From: Desulfuromonas sp. DDH964 | GTDB lineage: Bacteria > Desulfobacterota > Desulfuromonadia > Desulfuromonadales > DDH964 | Assembly: GCF_001611275.1 (NCBI RefSeq) | Contig: NZ_CP015080.1 | Location: forward strand, 2,918,001-2,982,000 | Length of the DNA: 64,000 nt | Direction of reading: 5' to 3' | Shown: piece by piece, positions 16,901 to 26,671 of the stretch | Layout: each line of letters opens with the position of its first letter | How positions within the stretch are numbered: position 1 is the first letter of the stretch | The notes under the pieces: model-generated | Database searches by the model: none | Told to the model about the DNA's origin: nothing | The model's input: only the letters and a program-made list of their open reading frames with translations | Program-made: the position numbers and the translations under genes

Positions 16901-19415
16901 GCCGCGCCTTGATGTCGGTCACCAGCACCGCCAGCGGCTTTTCAAGCTGCTGGCCGACCAGACCACTCTGCAGGTCGCTGACCGCGATCTTGACGATGTG
17001 GGCTGCAGCCAGCGGATCGCGGTTGGGCGGGTCGGCAAAGGGCGCTTCGAGCAGATCCTTGATGTAGCCCTGCGCCCATTCCTCGACGGTCATCGAGCCG
17101 GCGAGCATGCCGGAGAGCATATAGCCGGCCTCGCCGGTGGCCGGGTCCTCCTTGCGGTAACCATACCCGGACCAGAGTTGTAGGGAGGTCTTGCCCGGCA
17201 GAGTGACCGTCAGTCCCTGCCGCACCGCCGCTTCGATATCGGCGCGAACGTTTTCCGGCAGGTTCAAGGTCGGCAGCAGTTCATCGACATTGACGGCCGT
17301 CAGAATCGACGACGGCTGACTGGCATCGGCGGCCAGGGCGAGGACCTTGGCAGTCGCCACCGCCGCCACCTGGTAGTCGTCGACAAAGGCCTGCTCTTCG
17401 AGCACCGATCCCTGCAGGGCAGAGAGTCCCATAAGCGCGGCGACCCGCTGCAACTGGCCAGCCCGGGCGACGGCCTCGACGCGGCGCAGACCGGCATCCA
17501 TGAACAGGCCTTTCCAGGTCAACTGCCGTGGCAGGTCGAGCAGATGCGAGACCTCCAGCACCCCGCCGACGGTGACCAGGGTCGGCAACGGCCGGGCGAT
17601 GGCCAGATCGAGGGCGGCGGCCAGTTCCTCCTCGGCGGCGTTCCAGCGCGCGATGTAGCGCTGGGCGGTCCCCTGCAGCAACCAGGCCGCGTCCTGCTGG
17701 TCTTCGGGCAGTTCAACCACCGGCAGGGCCTGCTGGGCAGCGATGCCGAGGACGGCGAGGTTGCCGACGACGTGGTGAGCACTCTGCCCCTCGCGGCCGT
17801 TCGGTCCGGTGAACAGCACCGTCAGCTGGTAGTCCCCGCCCATCGCCAGCCCGTCGCCGGCGACCACGCGACGTTCGCCGTCGATGATCAGGGCCGGGCG
17901 CAGCCGCACCAGGTAGGCCGGGGTGTTGGAAAGACCGCCATAGGCATCGATCGTCTCCTGATCGGCGACGGTCTCCGGCTCGTAGCTGAGCACGATCTGG
18001 CGATTGGTGACCTCGGCCACCGGCAGGGTCAGGCTGAAGAGTTCGCTGCCGTCGTCGCTGCCGGCGCGGAAGGTGACCTGCTGCACCAGCTCGGCGGGAA
18101 ACTTTGCACTGGCTTCGGTGATCGCCAGGGTCCGGAACTGCAGGCTGGCCGGCAGCAGGTCGAGGGGCGCCGCCACCAGGCTGCGGCTGCGCAGGGCGGC
18201 GCTCCAGGGGGCGCCGGTGGCGGCCGTGTAGCGCTGCTGGAAGAATTCAAGGGGGGACTCGCTGCGCACGGTCGTCAAGTAGTCATCGCGCAATCCGCCC
18301 AGGAGCGTATCGGAAACCGGAGTTGCCGCCGGGGTGTCGAGATAGCCGTCGGGCTTGAGGTGGGTATCGAGCGCCAGCCAGATCTTCCCCTGCTCATCGA
18401 GCACCGCCCCGCGGTAGTTGCTGTAGGGGACCTCGGTTTCGACCCAGACATGCTCGAAGCGTACACTGGCGATTCTTCCGCCGGCGATCACCGGCTCGGC
18501 GGGGATGCCGGCCTGCTGCAGGTAATGCAGGGCCGCCTGGGGATCGTCGAGCCCGAGCAGGTTCTGCAAACGCCCGCTCCCCGGGTCGAACTCGATCACG
18601 CCGCGCAGGTAGCGGGCGGGAAAGCCCCCGGCGCGCAGCAGGGCAACCAGCAGCGTCGCCTGATCGGCGTCGTTGCCGCTCTTCTGCCGCAGGGTCTCGG
18701 CCGCCCCCTTCATGGCGCCCCAGTACCACTCGGTAGCGATGTTCTGTTGCACCCACTGGTAGATGGCGACCGGACTCCAGTCGAGGGATTGGGCCAGTTC
18801 GGCGATCTCCGGGGTGACGCTCGCCAGGGTATCGCCGCTCAGCTCCGCCGCATCGACGGTGTCGGGACCGCCCCGATAGGCGGGACCGCCCCGATAGGCG
18901 GGAACGACCGTCGGGGTCTGGCGCGGGGCAACCGCCGGCAGTTGCAGATGACGATAGGGGAGGTTCCCCAACAGGGGTGCGGACGGGACGTAGAGAGTGG
19001 AATCGAGGAGATCGAGCAGCGGCTGGAGGTCGGTGGCGGCGGGATGAAGCAGGGTGGAGAGCCTGGCCAGTTCCGCACCGACCTGGGCGACGGTCGCCTG
19101 CAGCTTCTCACTCACCCCTTGCTGGCGCTCGGCAATGATCCCGGCTGGTGCCGCCTGCGGTTCCAGCCGGGTCTGGTATCGCTCCGCCAGCAACAGGTCG
19201 AGGATTTCTAGCTGTTGGCCGAGATCCCGCAAAGGGGCCAGGGGGTCGGCAACGACCGTGGCGGCACTCAGCTGGCGTTGCATCTGGACGGCCTGGCTGC
19301 GCAGGCTGTGCAGCAACTGCTGCAGTTCGTCCTCCGGATCGGCGGCCAGGGCCAAACCGGCCACGAACCAAACCAACACCTGCACCAGCACTAACAGCGC
19401 TAAACCTTTTTTCAC
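13937..19415 (-). pseudogene. A, N-terminal fragment: giant secreted protein with pseudo-transglutaminase and Ig-like repeats
   Basis: I start at GTG 19415, with GGAGGGG (19419-19425) upstream. The 5' fragment encodes ~1,826 residues before the IS4 insertion; with 9756-11176 it forms a 2,299-residue protein. Visible order: signal peptide (LVLVQVLVWFVAGLALAAD), helical stretch to ~150, and a transglutaminase-like domain ~200-370. In that domain the usual catalytic Cys is Asp (GNDADQATLLVALLRAGG), while His (FEHVWVE) and Asp (WLALDTH) remain. Big_1-like Ig modules follow at about 825-870 and 945-970 (VLDQYGNPVSNVAVTF), with acidic calcium-type loops near 1,300-1,350 and 1,500-1,600. It is probably surface-bound or secreted. 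In its present state the frame ends a few codons into the IS. Confidence 0.85.
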
Positions 19416-19433
19416 CAGCCCCTCCAATAGCAA

Positions 19434-19528
19434 ATGAACTACCCCGCAGCAAGCTACGGGGTATCAACAGCCTACACCCTTAGTAAAAATCGCGCAGCAA
19501 GCTGCGGGGAATTGAACCCAACTTTTGA
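19434..19528 (-). mobile_element. 95-bp MITE with two hairpins, copy 2, in the leader of gene A
   Basis: This is base-for-base the same 95 bp as 4197-4291. It ends 9 bp before the Shine-Dalgarno of A, so it occupies the leader and perhaps the promoter of the gene. On the minus strand it again follows TTTAA. Hairpins are at 19442-19461 and 19491-19509. Confidence 0.85.
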
Positions 19529-19539
19529 TTAAATCAATA

Positions 19540-21089
19540 ACTCAACTTTCGCAGGACAAAAAAATACGTAACAATATGAAATAATTAAACAAAAGCATCA
19601 TCTCTTGCTGTAAAATAGGTAGTCGCCAAACAACCTAGACACATACAAGGAGATGATGCTTTGAGCCCGATTGTAGCAGAAACTGTTTCATGTCAGAACC
19701 AAATTTCGTCGTTCTTTGATAATCAGCGCATCGCACTCTTACTGAAGCAAAGCAACATCGTCAAACAGTGCGGGATCGCCCCGGTTGTGGTCATGCGGAT
19801 GATCTTCAGCCTGGTCTTCACCGGCAAGAACCTCTTCCGCTATCTGCTGGCCGAATCCTCAGGAGCGGAGATCGGCAAGGATTCCGTGTACCGCTTTCTG
19901 AATTCTTCAAACGCCAACTGGCGGAAGTTTCTCCACCTGCTCTGCGCGACGGTGCTCAGCAAAACGATCCTGCCGCTGACGGCCGAAGAGACACCCAAGG
20001 TTTTCATCGTCGACGACTCACTCTACGACCGCAATCGGAGCAAGAAAGTCGAACTTCTGGCGCGTGTCCATGACCATAACGACAAGCGCTACTATCGCGG
20101 CTTCCGCCTGCTGACCCTGGGCTGGTCGGACGGTTCCAGCTATCTGCCGGTCTCGTTCAGTCTGCTCAGTTCCGCCAAGCAGAAAAACCGCCTGGCTCCC
20201 ATGGCCGCAGTCGATAAGCGGACTAACGGATTCAAGCGTCGGGCCGAAAGTCTGCGCAAGGCTCCGGAGGTGCTCAAGGATCTGGTGCAGCAGGCCCGAG
20301 AGAGCGGCATCCGGGCCGATTATCTGCTGTTCGACAGCTGGTTCGCCTTTCCTGCGACGATCATCGGCCTGCTCGAACAGAAGCAGCAGGTCATCTGCAT
20401 GCTCAAGGAGGCGAAGACCAGATACGGCTATAAAGGTTTCGATCTCACCCTCAAAGAATTGTACAAGAGTGTCCGCAAGCGGTGTGGCCGAGCAAAGATT
20501 CTGGCCTCGGTCCAGGTAGAGCTGGGGACGGATTCCCGCAACCGGGCTATTATGGCTAAGATCGTCTTTGTCCGCGCCCGCAACACCAAGAAGTGGCTGG
20601 CGCTGCTATCGACCGATGTCGATCTTGCCGATGAAGAGATCGTCAAGCTCTACAAGCGCCGCTGGGACATCGAAGTTTTTTTCAAGATCTCAAAGAGCTA
20701 TCTGAAATTGGCCAAAGAATTTCAGAGCCGCAGTTACGATGCGCTGGTAGCCCATACAACGATTGTCTTCGCCCGCTACATCATGCTGGAACTCGCCAGG
20801 CGCTCGGCAAAGGATCCGAGAACGTTGGGGACTCTGTTTCATGCCGGCTGCGACGAGCTGCGGCAAGCCAGTTTCGCCGAGGCCGTGACTTTGCTGCTGA
20901 ATTCATTCCGCCAGATGCTCAAGAAGTTCGCCGACGAAATCGCAGCACCGGTTGCCGCCGCCTTGGAGGAGTTCATGGCGCAGATTCCGGCGATAATTCG
21001 ACGGCCGATGCTACTTCCGGCCTGTATTTTCTGAAAGATCCACGTGTTTTCGCTCTGTTGCAGTGTTTTGATCGGTGCGAAAGTTGAGT
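19540..21089 (+). mobile_element. IS4-superfamily element with 457-residue transposase
   Basis: Inverted repeats ACTCAACTTTCGCA (19540-19553) and its complement (21076-21089) bound a single transposase gene. CAATA at 19535-19539 and 21090-21094 could be a 5-bp target duplication. The element lies directly behind the MITE, a few bases upstream of gene A's leader. Confidence 0.85.
19661..21034 (+). CDS. DDE transposase, IS4 superfamily
   Basis: This 457-residue transposase has the first Asp in FIVDDSLYDRNRSKKVELLA, a second in YLLFDSWFAFPATI, and the Glu helix YKRRWDIEVFFKISKSYL, the arrangement of IS4-type enzymes. It reads from ATG or the adjacent in-frame TTG; the AAGGAG motif at 19648-19653 fits TTG 19661 (spacing 7). 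The frame is intact. Family subgroup uncertain (IS4 or a close relative). Confidence 0.9.
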   Translation: MSPIVAETVSCQNQISSFFDNQRIALLLKQSNIVKQCGIAPVVVMRMIFSLVFTGKNLFRYLLAESSGAEIGKDSVYRFLNSSNANWRKFLHLLCATVLSKTILPLTAEETPKVFIVDDSLYDRNRSKKVELLARVHDHNDKRYYRGFRLLTLGWSDGSSYLPVSFSLLSSAKQKNRLAPMAAVDKRTNGFKRRAESLRKAPEVLKDLVQQARESGIRADYLLFDSWFAFPATIIGLLEQKQQVICMLKEAKTRYGYKGFDLTLKELYKSVRKRCGRAKILASVQVELGTDSRNRAIMAKIVFVRARNTKKWLALLSTDVDLADEEIVKLYKRRWDIEVFFKISKSYLKLAKEFQSRSYDALVAHTTIVFARYIMLELARRSAKDPRTLGTLFHAGCDELRQASFAEAVTLLLNSFRQMLKKFADEIAAPVAAALEEFMAQIPAIIRRPMLLPACIF

Positions 21090-21094
21090 CAATA

Positions 21095-21568
21095 AAAAAG
21101 ACCGCTTAAAGCAACGCCTTCCGGCGGCCCGTAGCGGTCCTCGTCAATCCCCCCCACGGCATGACAAACATTAAACCAGTGTTCTAGCCCCTCTTCTATA
21201 GGAAATCCGATTAGTACTTGTCAACTCTTTTGTGGAAATTTTTATCCCCGGCTCTGGTTTCGCCATTCCTTTACCGAAACCTCTGGAGGCGAATAATTCC
21301 TTCACGGGATGAGCATGGGATATTCGAGCATTTCAAGTTTTCCTCTGCCGAAAAGGGGTATGGGCCGCCACCGTTTCGCTTCAAGGCACCTGGTCTGCGT
21401 GAGCTACCGAGACCAAACCGAGGAGAAAACCCCTCTCGCCTCATATCTAATGCGGCATAAATTTCCCATATACCTATTTCGACATAATTTGACTTTATGC
21501 TTAACTAGATATATTCTTGAGCAATGTTGGGATCCCCTAAAAAACCGGCAGGACGGGAGAGTAACGTC
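21095..21568. other. Intergenic region upstream of hipBA, no gene seen
   Basis: I find no convincing coding frame in this ~470-bp gap. It contains a hairpin with 7-bp arms (GGTTTCG / CGAAACC, about 21255-21283) and an AT-rich hipBA promoter zone near its end, with TTGACT (21489-21494) and TATATT (21510-21515), though the 15-bp spacing is short. Confidence 0.4.
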
Positions 21569-21817
21569 ATGCAAAAAGCAACATCACCAAAAGTTCTCGG
21601 GCAGATCCTGAAATCAGCCCGAAACGAAAAAGGACTAAACCAACAACAGGCCGGAAATCTTGTCGGGATTACGCAAGCCATGGTCTCCCGTATTGAAACA
21701 GGGGAGTCAAACGCCCGTATCGACACGCTGTTCCGGTTACTGGCTGCGCTCGGCATGGAAATGACCGTAAAGCCACGGGACATCTCAGCGGACTTGAGTA
21801 AAGGGGACAACTGGTAA
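21569..21817 (+). CDS. hipB: HipB-type antitoxin / XRE regulator
   Basis: I choose ATG 21569 (GGGAGAG at 21555-21561 upstream) over an in-frame ATG 45 bases earlier. The 82-residue protein is almost entirely an XRE/Cro helix-turn-helix: LGQILKSARNEKGLNQQQAG, then ITQAMVSRIETGESNARIDTLFRLLAALG. HipB binds and neutralises HipA and represses the operon. The stop is immediately followed by the hipA ATG with no gap. No E. coli-type TATCC-N8-GGATA operator is obvious. Confidence 0.88.
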   Translation: MQKATSPKVLGQILKSARNEKGLNQQQAGNLVGITQAMVSRIETGESNARIDTLFRLLAALGMEMTVKPRDISADLSKGDNW

Positions 21818-23113
21818 ATGGGCCGCAAACGCCAAAGGTCTGAGCTGTTCGTAGCCATGAATGGCGAAGACGTGGGCCTGCTCACCCGGGCATCCACCGG
21901 GAAGCTCGAATTCCGCTACGACGATGGGTGGTTGGGGAGCCGATCCGGGCGGCCGCTCTCGCTCTCCATGCCTCTGGCACGGCAGATTTATTCAGGTGAT
22001 GTCGTTGAAAATTTCTTTGACAACCTGTTGCCGGACAGCCTGCCGATTCGAAACCGAATCCAGAAAAAATTCGGGGCCAGGTCAAATCGCGGCTTTGATC
22101 TTTTGTGGCACATCGGCAGAGACTGCATCGGGGCGATTCAGCTTTCCCCAGAGCATCCTCCTGTCACCATCAAGTCCATCGAATCCGAACTGTTGACCGA
22201 CGCGGAAATTGCAGAAACGCTTAAAAGCTACCGGACCAAACCGCTGGGAATGTCCGCGGAAAACGAGTTTCGTATATCAATGGCCGGGGCACAGGAAAAA
22301 TCAGCATTTTTGCGGCGCGAAGACGGATGGCATCGGCCACTGGGAGCAACTCCGACCAGCCATATTGTCAAACTGCCGATTGGCCGGATCGAGCACAGCG
22401 ACCTGGACCTGAGTGAAAGCCTTGAAAACGAATGGCTCTGCCACGCAATTTTCAAGGCCTATGGCGTGCCGATCGCAAACGCAGAAATCATGACCTTCGA
22501 AAGTATAAAGACCCTGGTCGTTGAACGCTTCGACCGGCGATGGGCAAAAGACAGATCCTGGTTGATTCGACTGCCACAGGAAGACATGTGCCAGGCCCTG
22601 AATGTTCCGCCGAACCTCAAATACGAATCAGATGGAGGGCCCGGCATCGAGGAGATCATGGCACTGCTCCTGGGCTCTGAGAATAGCCTTGAGGACCGGA
22701 AACTATTCATGACCCAGGTATTCTTGTTCTGGGTACTGGGTGCCATAGATGGACACGCAAAGAACTTCAGCATATTCCTTCTGCCCACCGGAGCCTACAG
22801 GCTCACGCCAGCCTATGACGTCATTTCAGCCTATCCCATTCTCAAAAGCAGGAAAGAGATCTCCATGGCCATGGCCGTTTCTGGGAATCGACGTCATTAC
22901 AAATGGGAAGGGATTTTTGCAAGGCACTGGTTTGCCACAGCCAAAAGGTGCAATTTCCCTAAAGATGAGATGTCGGAGATTCTGGGAAGAGTTTTGGGAG
23001 ATGTGGACAAGGTGATCGAGAAAGTCGCAGCGGACCTGCCCGTTGGATTCCCGGACAAAGTCGCTACAGCGATTTTTTCGGGCATGCGAAAAGCAAGGGA
23101 TCGTATGATTTAA
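21818..23113 (+). CDS. hipA: HipA-type serine/threonine kinase toxin
   Basis: This 431-residue protein has the three Hip blocks: an N-terminal couple_hipA domain (GEDVGLLTRASTGKLEFRYD), the ISMAGAQEKSAFL loop corresponding to the P-loop-like ATP-binding segment, VKLPIG, and the C-terminal kinase core with VVERFDRRW and the catalytic GAIDGHAKNFS motif, then LTPAYDVISAYP. E. coli HipA phosphorylates GltX to induce dormancy; the catalytic Asp and metal-binding residues are present here. Full length, directly after hipB. Confidence 0.93.
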   Translation: MGRKRQRSELFVAMNGEDVGLLTRASTGKLEFRYDDGWLGSRSGRPLSLSMPLARQIYSGDVVENFFDNLLPDSLPIRNRIQKKFGARSNRGFDLLWHIGRDCIGAIQLSPEHPPVTIKSIESELLTDAEIAETLKSYRTKPLGMSAENEFRISMAGAQEKSAFLRREDGWHRPLGATPTSHIVKLPIGRIEHSDLDLSESLENEWLCHAIFKAYGVPIANAEIMTFESIKTLVVERFDRRWAKDRSWLIRLPQEDMCQALNVPPNLKYESDGGPGIEEIMALLLGSENSLEDRKLFMTQVFLFWVLGAIDGHAKNFSIFLLPTGAYRLTPAYDVISAYPILKSRKEISMAMAVSGNRRHYKWEGIFARHWFATAKRCNFPKDEMSEILGRVLGDVDKVIEKVAADLPVGFPDKVATAIFSGMRKARDRMI

Positions 23114-23287
23114 CCGAATATTTGAACAATTTGTTTGGCGCTTACAGTTTCATATTTTGAAAGGTTGCAAGCAGGGTCATTAGCTTGTTTTTATCATGGT
23201 AATTTGTTACATAAGCAGATGCCCTCCTGGCCGACGGGATAGCGCCTGTATCCTCCGGCTCTTTTCATGCAAATCGATGGAGCACCA

Positions 23288-24703
23288 ATGTCCAAAACCG
23301 CTTCCCAATCGAACCTCTTGCGTCAACTTCCCGGCATCGACACCCTGTTGGCCAGCGAAACGCTGACCGCCCTGGCCGGGGAGATCCCCCACCAGCTTCT
23401 GGTCGAGGCGGCGCAGCAGGTCGTGGCCGAGTTGCGTACCACGCTCCTTGCTGGCCAGGAACCCGTCGACCTTGACCTGGGCCGTTTGAGCGTGCAGGTG
23501 GCCAGCCGCGCCCGCCGGCTCGCCGCGCTCAACCTGCGCCCCGTCCTCAATCTGACCGGCACCATCCTCCACACCAACCTCGGGCGCGCCCCCCTGGCGC
23601 CCTCCGCCCTGGCCGCAGTAACAGCGGTCTCCAAGGGCTATTCCAATCTGGAACTCGACCTCGCCAGCGGCGAACGGGGGCACCGCTACAGCCACATTGA
23701 GGGATTGCTGCAACGCCTCACCGGCGCCGAAGCGGCGACCGTGGTCAACAACAACGCCGGTGCCGTGTTGCTGGCCCTGACCGCGCTGGCACAGGGCCGG
23801 GAGGCAATCGTCTCCCGCGGCGAACTGGTGGAGATCGGCGGCGCCTTTCGCATCCCCGATGTCATGGCGGCCGGCGGCGTCCTTCTGCGCGAGGTCGGCA
23901 GCACCAACAAGACCCACCTCGCCGACTACCGCAACGCCATCGGCGAGGCCACCGGGCTGTTGCTCAAAGTCCATACCAGCAATTACCGCATCGTCGGCTT
24001 TACCAGCAGCGTCACCAGCGCCGAGCTCGTCGCCCTCGGCCGGGAAAAGAATCTCCCGGTCCTGGAAGATCTCGGCAGCGGCATGCTCCTCGACCTCTCC
24101 CCCTTTGGCCTGCCCCGGGAACCGACGGTGGCCGAAGCGGTGGCCGCCGGTCTCGACGTCGTCACCTTCTCCGGCGACAAGCTTCTCGGCGGACCCCAGG
24201 CGGGACTGATCGTCGGTCGACGTGAAGCGATTGAGACGATTCGCCGCCACCCGCTGGCCCGGGCGCTGCGCAGCGACAAGCTGACCCTGGCCGCGCTGGA
24301 AGCGACCCTGCGCCTCTATCTCGATCCGCAACGGGCCCTGGCCGAAATCCCGGCCCTGCGCACTCTCTCCCGGTCGGCAGACGAGCTGCGCCGCCGCTGC
24401 CGGCGGCTGCAACAGCGGATCCGGAAAAGCTGCGGCGCGGCACTGGACGTTCAGGTCGTTGCGGCGACGGCGACGGTCGGTGGCGGCGCCCTGCCGCTGA
24501 CCGAACTGGAGGGTTACGCCCTGGCGTTATTCCCGCAGAACGGCTCCGTTGACCAATTGGCCACCCGGCTGAGAAACGGCGAACTTCCCGTGGTGGGACG
24601 CCTGCATGAAGACCGCCTGCTCCTCGACCTGCGCACCCTCGCCAGCGACGAGGAAGGGCCACTCGTCGCGGCCCTGGCCGCCGTCACCACGCCAGAGCCA
24701 TGA
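23288..24703 (+). CDS. selA: L-seryl-tRNA(Sec) selenium transferase
   Basis: This PLP enzyme converts Ser-tRNA(Sec) to Sec-tRNA(Sec) using selenophosphate. The 471-residue product matches SelA closely: LRPVLNLTGTILHTNLGRAPL, VVNNNAGAVLLALTALA, VSRGELVEIGGAFRIPDVM, KVHTSNYRIVGF, and the PLP lysine in FSGDKLLGGPQAGLIVG. I choose ATG 23288, with GGAG five bases upstream, rather than the in-frame ATG 21 bases earlier. It is first in selA-selB-selD and overlaps selB by 4 nt (ATGA). Confidence 0.96.
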   Translation: MSKTASQSNLLRQLPGIDTLLASETLTALAGEIPHQLLVEAAQQVVAELRTTLLAGQEPVDLDLGRLSVQVASRARRLAALNLRPVLNLTGTILHTNLGRAPLAPSALAAVTAVSKGYSNLELDLASGERGHRYSHIEGLLQRLTGAEAATVVNNNAGAVLLALTALAQGREAIVSRGELVEIGGAFRIPDVMAAGGVLLREVGSTNKTHLADYRNAIGEATGLLLKVHTSNYRIVGFTSSVTSAELVALGREKNLPVLEDLGSGMLLDLSPFGLPREPTVAEAVAAGLDVVTFSGDKLLGGPQAGLIVGRREAIETIRRHPLARALRSDKLTLAALEATLRLYLDPQRALAEIPALRTLSRSADELRRRCRRLQQRIRKSCGAALDVQVVAATATVGGGALPLTELEGYALALFPQNGSVDQLATRLRNGELPVVGRLHEDRLLLDLRTLASDEEGPLVAALAAVTTPEP

Positions 24704-26667
24704 GCCAGAGCAAACGCCACTTCATTATCGGAACGGCCGGCCATGTCGACCACGGCAAGACCGCCTTGATCCGCGCCCTGACCGGAGAAGAGACCGACCG
24801 GCTCAAGGAAGAGAAGGACCGCGGTATCTCCATCGATCTCGGCTTCGCGCCGTTTCGCCTCCCGGGAGGTGAAGTCGCCGGGGTGGTCGATGTCCCCGGC
24901 CATGAGCGCTTTATCCACAACATGCTCGCCGGCGTTGGCGGCATGGACCTGGTACTGCTGGTGATTGACGTCAACGAAGGGGTGATGCCGCAGACGCGCG
25001 AGCATCTCGACATTCTGCAACTCCTCGGCATCGAACGGGGCATCCTGGTGCTGACCAAGTGTGACCTGGCGGAGCCCGACTGGATCGACATTGTCGAAGA
25101 GGAAGTCCGTGAGCAGGTGGCAGGCAGTTTCCTGGCGGAAGCACCCTGCTGCCGGGTCTCCTCGATCAGCGGCGCCGGCATGTCGGAGCTGGTCAAAACC
25201 ATCCGCGAACAGCTCAAGAGCACCACACCCAAAGACGCCGATGGCCCGTTACGCCTCCCCGTCGATCGCCACTTCAGTGTCAGCGGCTTCGGCACCGTCG
25301 TCACCGGCACCCTGATATCCGGCAGCGTCACTGCCGGCGCGACTGTGGAAGTCCTGCCGCCGGGCGAACAGGTGCGGGTGCGCGAAGTCCAGGTCCATGG
25401 CAAGAAGACCGACCAGGCGCTGGCTGGCCAACGGGTCGCCCTCAACCTGGTTGGGCTCGACCGGGCCCGCATCGAACGGGGAACCGTGGTCGGGACGCCG
25501 GGAATTTTTGAGCAGACCGAGCGCCTCGACGCCCGCCTTACCCTTCTCGACTCCGCTCCGCGGCCGCTAAAGTTCCGGGATCCGGTCCATTTTTACCTCG
25601 GCACCGCCCGGGTCGTCGGCCTGGTCGCCCTGCTCGATCGCGACCAGCTTAAGCCGGGAGAGAGCGCCCTGGTGCAGATCCACCTCGACCGGCCGCTGGT
25701 TGCCCATCGCCAGGACCGTTTCATCATTCGCTCCTATTCGCCGATGACCACCATCGGCGGTGGCGTGGTGATCGATCCCGACCCGGTAAAGCACCGCCGT
25801 TTTCGCGACGAGGTCATGACTGCGCTGCGCGAACTCGAGTCGGGCGAGAAATCGTTTCTGCTGCAGAAGCTTGCCGACCACGAAGTTCAAAGGGTCAAGG
25901 AACTCGAACAGCTCTCCGGGCTCGGCCAGGAGCGCATCCGCAGCCACCTCGAGGAGTTGGCGGCCCAAGGAGGGGTCGTACTTCTCGGCGACCAGTGGCT
26001 GACCACCGCGACCCTGCGGGCCTGGCGGCGCAAGCTGATCGAGGCCGTCGCGGGCTACCATGCCAGCCACCCGATCCTCCCCGGCATGCCCCGGGCCACG
26101 GTCAAGAGCCTGCTCCCTGCGGCCCTCGGACCAAAAGGCTTCGACCAGCTGACCGCCCTGATGAGCGCCGCCCAGGAACTGACCTGCAGCGGCGAACTGG
26201 TGGCGCAACCAACCTTTGCGCCGACCCTGCCCCCGGAACTGGAGCGGCTGGTGGCCAACATCGAAAATGCCTACCGTGACGCCGGCGCCCAGGCCAAGAA
26301 CCGGCAGGAGATGCTCGACCGGCTGGGAATCGCGCCGGCCGCGGCCGAAACCGCCCTTGCCTACCTCTTCAGCCAGGGGCGACTGGTGCGCCTCAACGAC
26401 GAGACCTTCTTCCATCGCGACACCTACCAGGCGGCACTGCAACTGCTGCACGACCACTTCGCGCGCCAGCAGACCCTGACCCTGGCCGAGTTTCGCGACC
26501 TCCTCGGCAGCTCCCGCAAACAGGTGCAGGCACTGCTGGAATTCTGGGACGGACTCAAGTACACTCTGCGCCAGGGCGATGCGCGGGTGGCCTGGAAACT
26601 GCCCATGGAAAAATCCGCGAATGACAGGATGGATGAGCCAAATGAACACGAACAGGGAAGGAGGTGA
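24700..26667 (+). CDS. selB: Selenocysteine-specific elongation factor SelB
   Basis: This GTPase delivers Sec-tRNA(Sec) to UGA codons through binding a SECIS hairpin. The 655-residue protein is slightly longer than E. coli SelB (614). The N-terminal GTPase shows GHVDHGKTALIRAL (G1), DVPGHERFIHNM (G3) and LTKCD (G4). EF-Tu-like beta-barrels follow (FGTVVTGTLISGSVTAGATV), and C-terminal winged helices start about residue 390 for mRNA hairpin binding. It overlaps selA and ends 4 bp before selD, with the selD ribosome site inside its last codons. Confidence 0.96.
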   Translation: MSQSKRHFIIGTAGHVDHGKTALIRALTGEETDRLKEEKDRGISIDLGFAPFRLPGGEVAGVVDVPGHERFIHNMLAGVGGMDLVLLVIDVNEGVMPQTREHLDILQLLGIERGILVLTKCDLAEPDWIDIVEEEVREQVAGSFLAEAPCCRVSSISGAGMSELVKTIREQLKSTTPKDADGPLRLPVDRHFSVSGFGTVVTGTLISGSVTAGATVEVLPPGEQVRVREVQVHGKKTDQALAGQRVALNLVGLDRARIERGTVVGTPGIFEQTERLDARLTLLDSAPRPLKFRDPVHFYLGTARVVGLVALLDRDQLKPGESALVQIHLDRPLVAHRQDRFIIRSYSPMTTIGGGVVIDPDPVKHRRFRDEVMTALRELESGEKSFLLQKLADHEVQRVKELEQLSGLGQERIRSHLEELAAQGGVVLLGDQWLTTATLRAWRRKLIEAVAGYHASHPILPGMPRATVKSLLPAALGPKGFDQLTALMSAAQELTCSGELVAQPTFAPTLPPELERLVANIENAYRDAGAQAKNRQEMLDRLGIAPAAAETALAYLFSQGRLVRLNDETFFHRDTYQAALQLLHDHFARQQTLTLAEFRDLLGSSRKQVQALLEFWDGLKYTLRQGDARVAWKLPMEKSANDRMDEPNEHEQGRR

Positions 26668-26671
26668 GCCG

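Noticed and set aside
17544..19211. 555-codon plus-strand frame inside gene A
   Set aside because: Antisense to the giant protein, whose signal peptide, domains and frame continuity are clear; low-complexity Gly/Gln/Arg product.
23114..23287. tRNA-Sec (selC) upstream of selA
   Set aside because: I looked for the long acceptor arm and a UCA anticodon loop and found neither here nor elsewhere in the window.
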